Origin: Clostridium_AD sp937920395
GTDB taxonomy: Bacteria > Bacillota > Clostridia > Clostridiales > Clostridiaceae
Direction of reading: 5' to 3'
DNA length: 64,000 bases
Assembly (NCBI GenBank): GCA_052274345.1
Contig: DAVZGP010000013.1
Coordinates: 1 to 64,000, forward strand
Made by a program: the position numbers and the translations under genes. The notes under the pieces were generated by a model, which was not told where the DNA came from, searched no databases, and saw only the letters and a list, made by a program, of their open reading frames with translations. Below are positions 1-9,267 of this stretch, piece after piece; positions within the stretch are counted from its first letter, which is position 1, and each line of letters opens with the position of its first letter.

Positions 1-98
1 TAACTTCCACTATTTAATGTGGTGGGGGTGGAATTTAGTTTTGCAATTGAGGAATATATAAACTTTAATCACTTAATTAGATGAATATACAATATGGC

Positions 99-127
99 TT
101 GCTTTTTGTAATAACCTGTGGTATTAT
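99..127 (+). promoter_or_regulatory. Putative sigma-A promoter of the cold-shock gene
   Basis: TTGCTT at 99-104 and TATTAT at 122-127 are separated by 17 bp. The resulting transcript would carry a leader of about 140 nt before the csp start, which fits the long 5' untranslated regions known for cold-shock mRNAs. A weaker alternative (TTGCAA at 41-46, TTTAAT at 64-69, spacer 17) lies further upstream. Confidence 0.45.
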
Positions 128-272
128 TAAGGAGTACTTAAATGAATAGTGAATAATGAAGCGCAGATATATTTCAAATATAATTTTTAAAATATAGTAT
201 TTTGTTATCAAAATTTTATTGGTTTGTTATTTCAAGTAGTTTAAGAAATAAAATTTCGGAGGTATACATTAT

Positions 273-470
273 ATGAATGGTACAGTTAAATGGTTTAATG
301 GTGAAAAAGGATTTGGTTTTATTACAGGAGAAGACGGAGTAGATGTTTTCGCACATTTCTCTCAAATAAATTCAGATGGTTACAAATCACTTGATGAAGG
401 TCAAAAGGTTTCTTTTGACATAGTTAAAGGACCTAAAGGCCCACAAGCAGAAAATATTACTGTTCTTTAG
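273..470 (+). CDS. csp: Cold-shock protein (CspA family)
   Basis: A 65-residue single cold-shock domain protein that binds single-stranded RNA and DNA in the cytoplasm and melts RNA structure. The RNP1 motif KGFGFI is at residues 12-17 and RNP2 VFAHF at 25-29; the N-terminal GTVKWFN and the length are typical of the family. A CGGAGGT ribosome binding site at 257-263 fixes the ATG. The gene is monocistronic, with a long leader upstream and a strong terminator directly after the stop. The family assignment is certain; which Csp paralogue it is cannot be told. Confidence 0.97.
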   Translation: MNGTVKWFNGEKGFGFITGEDGVDVFAHFSQINSDGYKSLDEGQKVSFDIVKGPKGPQAENITVL

Positions 471-482
471 TAGTAATATTAG

Positions 483-515
483 ACCAGTAAATAGGAAACT
501 ATTTACTGGTTTTTT
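483..515 (+). terminator. Rho-independent terminator after csp
   Basis: A perfect 12-bp stem (483-494 with 499-510), a GAAA tetraloop and a following T run. A second, wobble-rich hairpin at about 526-567 (AAGTCATAG with CTTATGGCTT, then T7) may act as a back-up. Confidence 0.9.
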
Positions 516-638
516 GCTTTTTTTAAAAGTCATAGGCTGCGATATTATATCACAAACTTATGGCTTTTTTTAATTGAATTTATTAAAACCACTTTGTATT
601 AAGTGTTGAGTGAAAAAAAGGGATTTTATATATCCATA

Positions 639-667
639 TTGAATACTTATATAAATAGAGTTATAAA
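639..667 (+). promoter_or_regulatory. Sigma-A promoter of the aldo/keto reductase gene
   Basis: TTGAAT at 639-644, 17-bp spacer, TATAAA at 662-667. This gives a leader of about 70 nt. A second candidate (TTGAGT 606-611, TATATC 629-634) is just upstream. Confidence 0.5.
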
Positions 668-745
668 GTATATACTGAATTACAAAAACTAAAATAGTTC
701 TTATTACTAATTTTTTACATATAAACTATGGAGGTGTACATATAA

Positions 746-1771
746 ATGGATAAAATAAAACTCGGAAGAACAAATTTAATGATTTCTAGAAGTGGATTTG
801 GAGCATTACCCGTTCAGCGGGTGTCTTTTGATGTTGCGAAGAACATTTTACGAAAAGCCTATGATAATGGGATAAACTTCTTCGATTCAGCAAGAGCATA
901 TTCTGATAGTGAAGAAAAAATTGGATATTCCCTTTCTGATATTAGGCCTAATATTATAATTGCTACTAAAACTCATGCTAAAGACAAAAAAACTTTACTT
1001 GAACATTTACACACAAGTTTAAAGAACTTAAAAACCGATTATATAGATATATATCAATTACACAATCCCGATGTACTTCCTGACCCCGAAGACCCTGAAG
1101 GTCTTTATGCAGGCCTTATGGAAGCTAAAAACATGGGCCTTGTTCGTTTTATAGGAATAACAAATCATAAATTGAAAAATGCCATGGATGCTGCAGAATC
1201 AGGACTATACGATACGATACAATTTCCATTGTGTTCTTTATCTTCTGAGAATGATTTATTGTTAATTAAGAAATGCAAAGAAAAAAATGTTGGGTTAATT
1301 GCTATGAAGGCTCTCTCAGGAGGTTTAATAACTAATGCAGCCTCAGCTTTTGCTTTTCTAAGACAATTCGATAACGTTGTACCAATCTGGGGAATACAAA
1401 GAGAAACTGAATTAGATGAATTTATATCTCTTGAAAAAAATCCTCCATTATTGGATGATGCCATGTGGTCAATTATTAACAAGGATCGTAGTGAGCTCTC
1501 TGGAGATTTCTGCCGTGGTTGTGGCTATTGTCTTCCTTGCCCTGCCGGAATCGAAATCCCTACTTGTGCTCGAATATCACTTCTTCTTAAAAGAGCTCCA
1601 TATCAAGCCTTCTTAGACGATAGCTTTAAAGAAAAGATGGAACTTATAAAGAATTGCATACAATGTGGACACTGTAAAAACCACTGTCCTTATAAACTTG
1701 ATACTCCAAATCTTCTAAAGAGAGAACTTAAAAACTACTCTGAATTTTATGCTAAGCATAAAATAGTTTAA
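746..1771 (+). CDS. Aldo/keto reductase with C-terminal 4Fe-4S ferredoxin module
   Basis: A 341-residue cytoplasmic oxidoreductase. The N-terminal TIM barrel keeps the aldo/keto reductase tetrad Asp47, Tyr52, Lys75 and His106. The C-terminal part holds two cysteine clusters, C256-C259-C262-C265 and C304-C307-C310-C314, which suggest two [4Fe-4S] clusters. This arrangement is common in anaerobes, where the substrate is usually unknown. The GGAGGTG site at 730-736 sets the start. It is a single gene that converges on the GntR gene across a shared terminator. The family is certain; the reaction is not inferable. Confidence 0.93.
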   Translation: MDKIKLGRTNLMISRSGFGALPVQRVSFDVAKNILRKAYDNGINFFDSARAYSDSEEKIGYSLSDIRPNIIIATKTHAKDKKTLLEHLHTSLKNLKTDYIDIYQLHNPDVLPDPEDPEGLYAGLMEAKNMGLVRFIGITNHKLKNAMDAAESGLYDTIQFPLCSLSSENDLLLIKKCKEKNVGLIAMKALSGGLITNAASAFAFLRQFDNVVPIWGIQRETELDEFISLEKNPPLLDDAMWSIINKDRSELSGDFCRGCGYCLPCPAGIEIPTCARISLLLKRAPYQAFLDDSFKEKMELIKNCIQCGHCKNHCPYKLDTPNLLKRELKNYSEFYAKHKIV

Positions 1772-1794
1772 TTAAATAAATAGTTATAGATAAT

Positions 1795-1831
1795 GAAACT
1801 GCCCATTGCCAAATAGGCAATGGGCAGTTTC
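1795..1831. terminator. Bidirectional terminator between convergent genes
   Basis: A perfect 16-bp inverted repeat (1795-1810 with 1816-1831) with a 5-nt loop lies between the ends of the aldo/keto reductase and GntR genes. The flanks are only moderately T-rich, but the stem is strong and placed to serve both strands. Confidence 0.8.
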
Positions 1832-1840
1832 ATTATAATA

Positions 1841-2527
1841 TCACTCTTTAAAATACTTAGGATATTCACTTAGTAATATCATTTTGTCGTCATTTACTTT
1901 TGTTAAATGTTCACCAACTATTTTTATACCTGTCTTACTATCTTTAGCCTTTATTGCATCAATAATTCTTTTATGTTGGTCAACAACAATATCCATATTC
2001 ATACTAGATATTATATTTAATGCCCTTATACGGTCAAAATCGCCATTCATAAAATGAATTGAGTTCCAAATTCGATCCTTTTGGCATGCTTTAAAAATAA
2101 GTTCATGAAATGAATTATCTAAATTAAATGCACAAGTATAGTTCTTTTTTAGTAAACAAAATTTTTGTTGATTAATATTAGATTCCAATTCAAATAAATA
2201 CTTTTCGGGAAAATCATTACAAGCTAATTCTATAACTGCTTGTTCAAGCTTTAACCTCATAAATCGAGCTTCTTCAACACGTTTTAAGTTAATATAAGAA
2301 ACCTTAGTACCCTTTTGCGGGTAAATCTCTAACAAATTCTCAGAAACTAATAATGAAAAAGCTTCCCTAACTGGAGTTCTGCTCACATTAAGATTACTTG
2401 CAATTTCATTTTCAGAAATACTTTCTCCTGGTTTTAGATTAAGATCAATAATATTACTTCTTAGCACTCGATAAGTATAATTTTTTATAGTCTCATAAAT
2501 GTTTTTTTCTAATAGTTCAATTTTCAT
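1841..2527 (-). CDS. GntR-family transcriptional regulator (FadR/FCD subfamily)
   Basis: A 228-residue regulator. A winged helix-turn-helix of GntR type covers about residues 10-75 (NEIASNLNVSRTPVREAF, then a wing ending in GTKVSYI). It is followed by an all-helical FCD ligand-binding domain (about 85-215), which in this subfamily binds small organic acids, often through a metal. AAGGAAAA precedes the ATG. It is transcribed away from the helicase gene and converges on the aldo/keto reductase, so neither is a certain target. The ligand is unknown. Confidence 0.92.
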   Translation of the reverse strand: MKIELLEKNIYETIKNYTYRVLRSNIIDLNLKPGESISENEIASNLNVSRTPVREAFSLLVSENLLEIYPQKGTKVSYINLKRVEEARFMRLKLEQAVIELACNDFPEKYLFELESNINQQKFCLLKKNYTCAFNLDNSFHELIFKACQKDRIWNSIHFMNGDFDRIRALNIISSMNMDIVVDQHKRIIDAIKAKDSKTGIKIVGEHLTKVNDDKMILLSEYPKYFKE

Positions 2528-2654
2528 AATTAAATTTTCCTTTATTTAAATTACTTTAGTTTGTATAGCTAGTATGTTAGCACTATATATTTATATTGTC
2601 AATAATAAGCATTAATACACCCTATACTGTATTTATAATAGAATTTCATGGGTG

Positions 2655-2663
2655 TGATATAAT
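2655..2663 (+). promoter_or_regulatory. Extended -10 promoter of the RNA helicase gene
   Basis: TGATATAAT matches the extended -10 (TG-n-TATAAT) exactly, with no good -35. It lies 35 bp before the helicase start. Confidence 0.5.
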
Positions 2664-2697
2664 AAAAAGGTTAGTATATATATTGGGAGATGATTGA

Positions 2698-4155
2698 ATG
2701 ATAAATAAAAGCCTTAATGAGTATAATTTAAGCAGTGAATTATTAAAAGCAATTAGTTTGCTAAATTATAAAGATTTTACGAATGTTCAAAAACAGGTTA
2801 TACCTGTAGTGCTTGCGCAAAGAGATGTGGTAGTAAAATCTAAAACCGGAAGTGGAAAAACTGCAGCATATGCCATTCCTATTTGCCAGTTAGTGGATTG
2901 GGAAGAAAATAAACCTCAGGCATTAGTAATAACGCCAACAAGAGAGCTTGCTATCCAAGTCAAAGAAGATATTTTTAATATAGGTAGGTTTAAAAGACTT
3001 AAAGTATGCGCTGTTTATGGAAAGTCGCCTTTTAATGATCAAAAAAAAGAACTTAAGCAAAAAACACATGTAGTAGTTGGCACACCTGGTCGTATTATGG
3101 ATCATATAGAAAAAGGTACCTTTGATACATCTGATATAAAATATCTTGTAATAGATGAAGCAGATGAAATGCTTAATATGGGATTTGTAGATCAAATAGA
3201 ATCGATATTAAGTGAATTATCAAAAGACCGTGTGACTATGCTATTATCAGCTACAATGCCAAAAGACATACATAGTTTATGCAATAGATACATGAAAGAT
3301 CCTACATATATAGAAATTGAGGATGAAAATAAATCATCTGATAATATATGTCAAGAGAGATATAACATACATGAATTTGATAAAATAGATCTTTTAAGCG
3401 ATTTAACTACTGTTGAAAACCCAGATAGTTGTATTATATTTTGTAATACTAAAGTGAAGGTAGATTCAGTTTACAATGACTTACTCGATCTTGAATATAC
3501 TTGTAAAAAGATACATGGCGGGATGGAACAAAGTGATAGATTAAGAGTAATGAATGATTTTAAAAAGGGTTATTTTAGATACCTCGTAGCTACAGATGTT
3601 GCAGCTCGTGGTATAGATATTGATAATATTACGCTTGTAATTAATTATGATATTCCAGAGGACAAGGAAAGTTATGTACACCGAATAGGAAGAACTGGTC
3701 GTATAGGTAAGATGGGTCATGCTATTACTTTTGTAACAAATCGTGATGATAGGTTTTTGTATGATATAGAGCAGTATATTGGCAAAGAAATTCCTTTAAA
3801 AGAAAGACCTGAATCTGAAATCATAAATAATTCAAAAGAAGAATTTATTAATAAAATGGATACAAGACCTGTTGTTAAAGAATCAAAAGGAGCAGAACTT
3901 AGTAAAGAAATTATGAAATTACACATTAATGCAGGTAAAAAGACAAAGATGAGAGCAACGGATATTGTAGGCACCCTTTGTAGCATTCGCGGAATGACTA
4001 AAGACGACATAGGAATCATCAATATAATCGATATATCTACTTTTGTAGAGATATTAAATAATAAAGGTGAGTTGGTGTTCGAAGCGCTTCAGACTACACC
4101 TATAAAAGGAAGACTACGCACAGTAAGTAAGGATATATTAGCAGACAGATATTAA
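2698..4155 (+). CDS. dbpA: DEAD-box ATP-dependent RNA helicase with DbpA-type RNA-binding domain
   Basis: A 485-residue helicase likely acting on 23S rRNA during 50S ribosome assembly, as known for DbpA/YxiN. Visible motifs are Q31, KTGSGKT (49-55), PTRELA (80-85), TPGR (129-132), DEAD (153-156), SAT (184-186) and HRIGRTGR (328-335). After both RecA lobes, residues about 405-480 form a DbpA RNA-binding domain (RATDIVGTLC, then IGIINIIDISTFVEI). A GGGAGATG site precedes the ATG. DEAD-box helicases and cold-shock proteins often act together at low temperature; the csp gene 2 kb away is suggestive only. Confidence 0.92.
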   Translation: MINKSLNEYNLSSELLKAISLLNYKDFTNVQKQVIPVVLAQRDVVVKSKTGSGKTAAYAIPICQLVDWEENKPQALVITPTRELAIQVKEDIFNIGRFKRLKVCAVYGKSPFNDQKKELKQKTHVVVGTPGRIMDHIEKGTFDTSDIKYLVIDEADEMLNMGFVDQIESILSELSKDRVTMLLSATMPKDIHSLCNRYMKDPTYIEIEDENKSSDNICQERYNIHEFDKIDLLSDLTTVENPDSCIIFCNTKVKVDSVYNDLLDLEYTCKKIHGGMEQSDRLRVMNDFKKGYFRYLVATDVAARGIDIDNITLVINYDIPEDKESYVHRIGRTGRIGKMGHAITFVTNRDDRFLYDIEQYIGKEIPLKERPESEIINNSKEEFINKMDTRPVVKESKGAELSKEIMKLHINAGKKTKMRATDIVGTLCSIRGMTKDDIGIINIIDISTFVEILNNKGELVFEALQTTPIKGRLRTVSKDILADRY

Positions 4156-4211
4156 TGCTTTGGTACCTATAGAATAGACACTTTAAAAAGTGTAAAACTC
4201 TACTAGGTACT

Positions 4212-4439
4212 TTATTTATTTGGTTTAATATATTCGTCACCTCTGAATTCTAAGATATCACCTGGTTGACATTGAAGTTCACTACAAATAGCCTCAAGGG
4301 TTGAGAATCTTATAGCTTTTGCTTTATTGGTTTTTAGTATAGATAAATTTGAATTTGTTATCCCCACTCTAATTGCAAGGTCTGATAAATTAACCTTCCT
4401 TTTTGCCATCATTACATCTAGATTCACTATTATTGCCAT
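4212..4439 (-). CDS. Small Cro/CI-type HTH regulator (YozG-like, HTH_26)
   Basis: About 75 residues that are almost entirely one helix-turn-helix domain (LSDLAIRVGITNSNLSIL). The C-terminal CSELQCQPGDILEF is typical of the YozG/HTH_26 group, which usually sits next to a DUF2975 membrane protein. I place the start at the ATG at 4439 because GAGGTG (4446-4451) is spaced 6 nt before it; an upstream GTG would overlap this site. It is the second gene of an operon behind the interrupted DUF2975 gene, 36 bp apart. Confidence 0.85.
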   Translation of the reverse strand: MAIIVNLDVMMAKRKVNLSDLAIRVGITNSNLSILKTNKAKAIRFSTLEAICSELQCQPGDILEFRGDEYIKPNK

Positions 4440-4475
4440 GTATTTCACCTCAATTTATTCTTATATCGTTAATAT

Positions 4476-4970
4476 CTATATTGTTAAGTCATTTTCTTCT
4501 TTAACTTCAATCGCTTGCTTAAAAACCTTAGAAAGAATCGCCGTAAAACAGCCTGCAAAGAAAAAAATTATAAACTCAATATCTGTGTGTATACCCGTCA
4601 CATCAATTTCTATTAATTTAAAATTCAGAAATTGATTGTTAATAAAAAAATTGACCACATAACAACCCGAAACTGTAAAACACGAAATAGCAACATTTCT
4701 TAGACTCTTAACATTTCCCCATATAAATGGCGTTATTTTAACTAATGAATTCATAATACATCTAAGATAATACATTATGCAAAGTAATGCAAAACCACCT
4801 AAGATAAATAGAATAAATGTAATAATATTTTTAGGATCAAGTAAGTTCTATTGTTCAATTATCAATGCTTTTCTAAGTATAAATAAATATACAACAAAAC
4901 CTGTAACAATTAAAACATCTAACATTACTTTTAATAAAGATGATAAAGAAGTTTTTCCATAATATTTCAT
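4476..4970 (-). pseudogene. DUF2975 membrane protein gene interrupted by one in-frame TAG
   Basis: Reading from an ATG at 4970 with a good AGGAGG-type site at 4971-4982, the frame encodes 40 residues ending in LRKALIIEQ, then a TAG (4848-4850, codon 41). It continues in the same frame for 123 more residues with several hydrophobic segments. The full frame of 164 codons matches the usual length of DUF2975 proteins, which typically partner a YozG-like HTH protein, here the next gene. The downstream part has a possible restart at 4775 without a clear ribosome site. It may be a recent nonsense mutation, a sequencing error or stop readthrough. Confidence 0.75.
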
Positions 4971-5217
4971 AAAATTTCCTCCATAATTTATATATACTTA
5001 TATAAACTTTAAAATAATATTATCACACTAATTTTCTTTTTACAATATAGATTAACTGTTTATCAATGAATTCACATTGTAAAACATAAATTTTATTCTT
5101 ATAGATGAAACCAATTTTGATTTTATTTAAATAGATGTAATAATTAATATTTTAAAGAATATATTATAAAATTAGGTAGTTTTTCCTTTATAAAATGAAA
5201 ATGTGGGGAGGATTAAT

Positions 5218-6294
5218 ATGAGACGTAAAAGTATTAAAAAAAATAATAACAGTAAAATGCTTCTAAGTATTTTAACATTCCTTTTTATTTTTTTGTTTGG
5301 TTTAGTTTTACCCAAAAGTGCTAATGCGACTAGTGAAGGAACATCTCAAAATTATTTTTTCATTAAGGCTATTAGCAACACCCTAGCTTTATTTAATTCT
5401 TCTAGCAATGGGAAGCAAGATATTAACAGTGAAATCAAGTATTCAATCCTATCTTTTTTAGGTATAGATATTTCAAACCCTCTTTCTATAATAACAAAAG
5501 AAATTGCATATTTAGACAAGGATAAAATTAGTAATGATACAAATAATGAAGGTGATGATATAAACTCAATCGTTCCATTTAAATTGGTTGAAAATCAGGT
5601 AGATAAGTCTGATGACCCCTCAATTGTAACTAACCTTATTAATAACAATTTGAAACAAACTCTAAACAAATCAAAACCACGAGTACTAATATATCATTCT
5701 CATACTACAGAGTCCTATAAGGCCTCTGGCAGTGATAAAACTAAAAATGCTTTTAACGCCAATGAATCGCTAAATGTAGTAGCTGTAGGAGACGTAATAG
5801 CATCGCAATTACAAACGAAATATGGAATTTCCGTTATACATGATAAAACTGTAAATAATGTACCAGATTATAATTCAGCCTATAAAAATTCTGGAATTAA
5901 CTTAGATAAAAATTTAAAAAAATATGGTGATTTTGATTTAATTATAGATTTACATAGAGATGGTGTCCCTAGTAAAAACGCAATAACAACTAAAATAAAT
6001 GGAGAATCTGTTGCTAACTTTATGTTTGTAGTTACACGTAAAAACCCTAGATATGCTAAGCAGATAAAGCTGGTAAACTCAATGGTTGGAATATCGAATA
6101 AATTATTTCCAAACCTTATTAATCCCCTAGAAATCACTTATGCTAACTGGGGAATAAATTTCTATAATCAAGGTAGAAGTAATAATGCATTACTTGTTGA
6201 GGTAGGCGACAATAATAATACTATAGCACAGGTAAAAAACACTGGTATGTATTTATCAAGAATATTTGCAGAGCAATTAAATGGTAAAAAATAA
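5218..6294 (+). CDS. spoIIP: Stage II sporulation protein P (SpoIIP) family amidase/endopeptidase
   Basis: About 358 residues. An N-terminal signal anchor (residues about 12-35, ending in KSANA) is followed by a spacer and a C-terminal SpoIIP domain from residue about 155: VLIYHSHTTESY, DLIIDLHRDGVPS, FVVTRKNPRY, and LLVEVGDNNNT near the end. The family cleaves peptidoglycan stem peptides during engulfment of the forespore, acting with SpoIID and SpoIIM. GGGGAGG (5205-5211) sets the start at 5218 rather than the upstream GTG. The gene is not next to gpr, so it may be a second paralogue. Expression under sigma-E is expected but I see no convincing promoter. Confidence 0.88.
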   Translation: MRRKSIKKNNNSKMLLSILTFLFIFLFGLVLPKSANATSEGTSQNYFFIKAISNTLALFNSSSNGKQDINSEIKYSILSFLGIDISNPLSIITKEIAYLDKDKISNDTNNEGDDINSIVPFKLVENQVDKSDDPSIVTNLINNNLKQTLNKSKPRVLIYHSHTTESYKASGSDKTKNAFNANESLNVVAVGDVIASQLQTKYGISVIHDKTVNNVPDYNSAYKNSGINLDKNLKKYGDFDLIIDLHRDGVPSKNAITTKINGESVANFMFVVTRKNPRYAKQIKLVNSMVGISNKLFPNLINPLEITYANWGINFYNQGRSNNALLVEVGDNNNTIAQVKNTGMYLSRIFAEQLNGKK

Positions 6295-6312
6295 ATTAGT
6301 AAACATCCCTTT

Positions 6313-6344
6313 TGAATGTAACATAAAGTTACATTCATTTTTTT
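6313..6344 (+). terminator. Terminator after the SpoIIP gene
   Basis: A 10-bp perfect stem (6313-6322 with 6328-6337), a 5-nt loop and T7. Confidence 0.88.
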
Positions 6345-6360
6345 ATAAAAAGCATATAAA

Positions 6361-7014
6361 TTATTTAATAATGAGACCTAGTATACTTGATAATGAAATT
6401 ACTTGGGTCGATGTAACTCTTACCCCTTTAACATCAACAATATTTACTCCCATACCTTCAATATTACAACTAGTAAAATCTATTCCTTTTAGACTTGTGT
6501 AATTCATTAAAGCCCCCATCATATTGGATTCCCTAAATTCAACTTTTAAAAACTTTGAATTTTGAAAATCTGAAGAACGTAATTGGCATTCAAGAAATGC
6601 CACTTGCTTACAATCAGAATAACTAAAAAAAGCAAATTCACCATTACAGTTATCAAAAATTACATCTCTAAAGGTTGTCTCACTTAAATTAATACCAATA
6701 ATTTTACAATTAATAAATTCAACTCTTTGTAATGATGCCTCATTAAAATCCACATTTGATAAATCACAATTTTCAAATTTTACATCTGTCATCTCTATAC
6801 GCCTAAATGTTACTTTATTAAAAATAACTTTTGTAAATATTATTTGTTTAAAATTCACTCTATCAGCTTCATGATTTTCTATAGAGCAATCACTAACTGT
6901 TCCAAAAGAGAAGACACTCTCATCCTCAATACTCTCCTTAGATAACTCTATTATATCAAGATTGCTATCAAATCTAGGTCTTATTACTTTTGTTTTTAAT
7001 TTTTTCGCTTCCAT
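6361..7014 (-). CDS. Pentapeptide-repeat protein
   Basis: About 217 residues. After a 45-residue polar N-terminus the protein consists of successive five-residue units with Phe/Leu/Ile at the centre (VNFKQ, VIFNK, VTFRR, VKFEN, VDFNE and on to GIDFTS), a pattern that folds as a right-handed quadrilateral beta helix. It has no signal peptide or membrane segment, so it should be cytosolic. Function is not inferable: some family members bind gyrase as DNA mimics, many are structural. GGAGGT sets the start at the ATG at 7014, not the GTG five codons earlier. It is monocistronic. Confidence 0.85.
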   Translation of the reverse strand: MEAKKLKTKVIRPRFDSNLDIIELSKESIEDESVFSFGTVSDCSIENHEADRVNFKQIIFTKVIFNKVTFRRIEMTDVKFENCDLSNVDFNEASLQRVEFINCKIIGINLSETTFRDVIFDNCNGEFAFFSYSDCKQVAFLECQLRSSDFQNSKFLKVEFRESNMMGALMNYTSLKGIDFTSCNIEGMGVNIVDVKGVRVTSTQVISLSSILGLIIK

Positions 7015-7185
7015 ATGTATTACCTCCACCTAATCTTAAAATAAATATGATTTTACGTAAATACATCTATAAATATCCACTTTACTTTTTTATACTTATA
7101 AATATAATTATAGTATACTCTTTTAATTTAATCCAGATAAGTACTATTATAAAACCATGCTAAAAAAATTAAGTCTATAAAAAAC

Positions 7186-8025
7186 TTACCCTTTTAAAGT
7201 AGCTTCTTTTATGGCCTTAAATACAAGTTTTCCTGCCTTAATAGGTCTTTCTAATATAAATAGATGGCCATACTCCTTAAGTGATATAAATTTTCTATAT
7301 CTAAAACTTTTTATTGTTTTAAGTATCTCTTCTTCACTAAAAAAGCAATCATTTTTACCTAAAAATGCAATAACGGACTTGTTATTATCTATCATTAATT
7401 CATTTTTAGAAATTTCGTTCATGCTATCACACTCCAGAAAATCACAATGGCAAGTAGCTGACAAAGTACATATTAAATTAGGATTTAGATATTTAATATA
7501 CCAAGGAGTCTTCCTTGTACAATTTTTATCCATTAGTGCTTTTATATTAAATGTTTTAGTTTCTTTATTATACAATCCTTTGATTACTTTTTCATTATGC
7601 CTTGTAAATCTAGCACTAGCAAATAAAATGCAGAGGTCTATATTATTTTCCAATAGCTTTCTATTAATAATATTTAAAAGTGTCATTCCGCCAATTGAAT
7701 AACCAAGCAATATGACTTTCGTCGTGCAATACTTTTCTTTGATTAACTTTTTTATCACGTCCACCTGAAAATCTACCAACTCATTTCCATCAGTTAAAGG
7801 TTCACCCTTAGTTAAAGTTTTTCCAAATCCATGTCCCGGTGTATTAATTATAATAACTTCCGTTTCCTTAAACTGCATTGCAAATATTGCATAATTTGAC
7901 GCATACGTGGCGGCTCCAGTAAGAATTATAACTGTATTATATCGTGGTTTAGACTCCACTTTTTTCAAACAAATAATTTCTTTATTATTAATAATCAAGT
8001 TAATCTTTTTAAGCCAAACACTCAC
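7186..8025 (-). CDS. Alpha/beta-hydrolase fold protein
   Basis: A 279-residue cytoplasmic serine hydrolase. The nucleophile elbow is GYSIGG with Ser110; Asp226 (FLGKNDCF) and His254 (EYGHLF) complete the triad, and NTPGHGFG (61-68) supplies the oxyanion-hole region. The start is a GTG at 8025 with GAGGTG (8033-8038) 7 nt upstream. Acyl esters or thioesters are plausible substrates for this fold, but nothing in the context points to one. It is a single gene, divergent from the metallo-beta-lactamase-fold gene. Confidence 0.88.
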   Translation of the reverse strand: MSVWLKKINLIINNKEIICLKKVESKPRYNTVIILTGAATYASNYAIFAMQFKETEVIIINTPGHGFGKTLTKGEPLTDGNELVDFQVDVIKKLIKEKYCTTKVILLGYSIGGMTLLNIINRKLLENNIDLCILFASARFTRHNEKVIKGLYNKETKTFNIKALMDKNCTRKTPWYIKYLNPNLICTLSATCHCDFLECDSMNEISKNELMIDNNKSVIAFLGKNDCFFSEEEILKTIKSFRYRKFISLKEYGHLFILERPIKAGKLVFKAIKEATLKG

Positions 8026-8258
8026 TCAAATTCACCTCTTTTTCTATTTTATTTTTATTATATTGCCCACAATTTATATATCTATTAATTACTTATCATT
8101 AATTATATTATTGTTTATTTTCTTTTCTTGTAAGAACAGTAAAAAAATAAGCTATTGATAAATATGTTTTTTACTGTAATAATAAACATAAGCCAAGTTA
8201 AAATATAAATGAAATAAAAATTTATTATTTGAATTAAACTAATATTGGAGGAAAATAT

Positions 8259-9062
8259 ATGGAATCAGTTAATTTTTTAGGTACAGGAAGTGCTATGGTT
8301 ACAAAATGTTATAACACTTGTCTTACCATTTCTAACGGCAAAGAGTATTTTTTAATAGATACAGGTGGTGGGAATACCATACTATCAAACCTAGAAAAAT
8401 CAAACATAGATATAGCCAATATCCACCATGTTTTTATATCTCATAGACATAACGATCATATTTCCGGAATTGTTTGGATAATTAGAGCTGTAGCCCAGCA
8501 AATAATGGATGGAAATTATGAAGGCAATCTAACAATTTATTGCCATAAAAATAATGTTGATATAATAAATACAATAAGCAGCTTACTTCTAGATAAAAAG
8601 TTTACAAAATACATTGGAACTAGAATACTATTTAATGAAATCTATGATAAATGCACGGTTTCTATACTAGACTGGAATATAAATTTTTTCGATATCAGAA
8701 GCACTAAAGAACTTCAGTTTGGCTTTAATACAACCCTTAGGAACGGAAAAAGTTTGGCTTTCTTAGGTGACGAGCCATACAATGATGAGTTATTTGAATA
8801 TGCAAATAAAGTAGATTACCTTTTTCATGAAGCCTTTTGTTTATATTCACAAAAGGATATCTTTAAACCTTATGAAAAACATCATGCTACCGTAAAAGAT
8901 GCTTGTGAAAATGCATCTAAGCTTAATGTAAAAAATATAGTTCTATTTCATACTGAGGATAAAAATATATTAAATAGAAGAAAACTATATACTGATGAAG
9001 GAAAACAGTTTTTTGCAGGCAATATCATTGTTCCTGACGATTTAGATGTTATTAACTTATAA
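8259..9062 (+). CDS. Metallo-beta-lactamase-fold hydrolase (RNase Z-like group)
   Basis: 267 residues with the dinuclear-zinc motif SHRHNDH (His62, His64, Asp66, His67), LGDEP (Asp171) and FHTED (His231). HHATVKDACENA (208-219) resembles the helix after the HxT loop of RNase Z/ElaC proteins. It lacks the long flexible exosite arm of true tRNase Z, so it is better called an RNase Z-like hydrolase, perhaps a phosphodiesterase. GGAGG precedes the ATG. It is monocistronic with its own terminator. Confidence 0.88.
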   Translation: MESVNFLGTGSAMVTKCYNTCLTISNGKEYFLIDTGGGNTILSNLEKSNIDIANIHHVFISHRHNDHISGIVWIIRAVAQQIMDGNYEGNLTIYCHKNNVDIINTISSLLLDKKFTKYIGTRILFNEIYDKCTVSILDWNINFFDIRSTKELQFGFNTTLRNGKSLAFLGDEPYNDELFEYANKVDYLFHEAFCLYSQKDIFKPYEKHHATVKDACENASKLNVKNIVLFHTEDKNILNRRKLYTDEGKQFFAGNIIVPDDLDVINL

Positions 9063-9113
9063 ATTTAACATTGTCATATCCCTGTAATTCTAGATAAAAT
9101 TATTGACACCACT

Positions 9114-9155
9114 ATATACACCTGTATCCCCCTGGATATGGGTGTATATTTTTTT
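9114..9155 (+). terminator. Terminator after the metallo-beta-lactamase-fold gene
   Basis: A long hairpin: outer stem 9114-9122 with 9141-9149 and inner stem 9125-9129 with 9134-9138, then a T run to 9155. Confidence 0.85.
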
Positions 9156-9267
9156 ACCTTTTTTTAAGATGTCTTAAATTTATAAATTCTAATGTAAATA
9201 AGAATACTTTCCCTCTAAATAGTTCAGAATAGAAAGGAGTGGTTGATACACATACAAGGAGGAACTT

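Noticed and set aside
1..98. TTCCAC / GTGGAA inverted repeat at the window start as a terminator
   Set aside because: The stem is short, the loop holds a G-rich run and no T tract follows; the gene it might serve is outside the window.
4848..4850. TAG as a recoded (pyrrolysine) codon
   Set aside because: One isolated TAG in a DUF2975 gene, with no sign of pyrrolysine genes here and TAG used as a normal stop in neighbouring genes; a nonsense mutation is simpler.
8155..8183. TTGATA-17-AATAAT as promoter of the metallo-beta-lactamase-fold gene
   Set aside because: The -10 is poor and similar matches are frequent in such AT-rich DNA.
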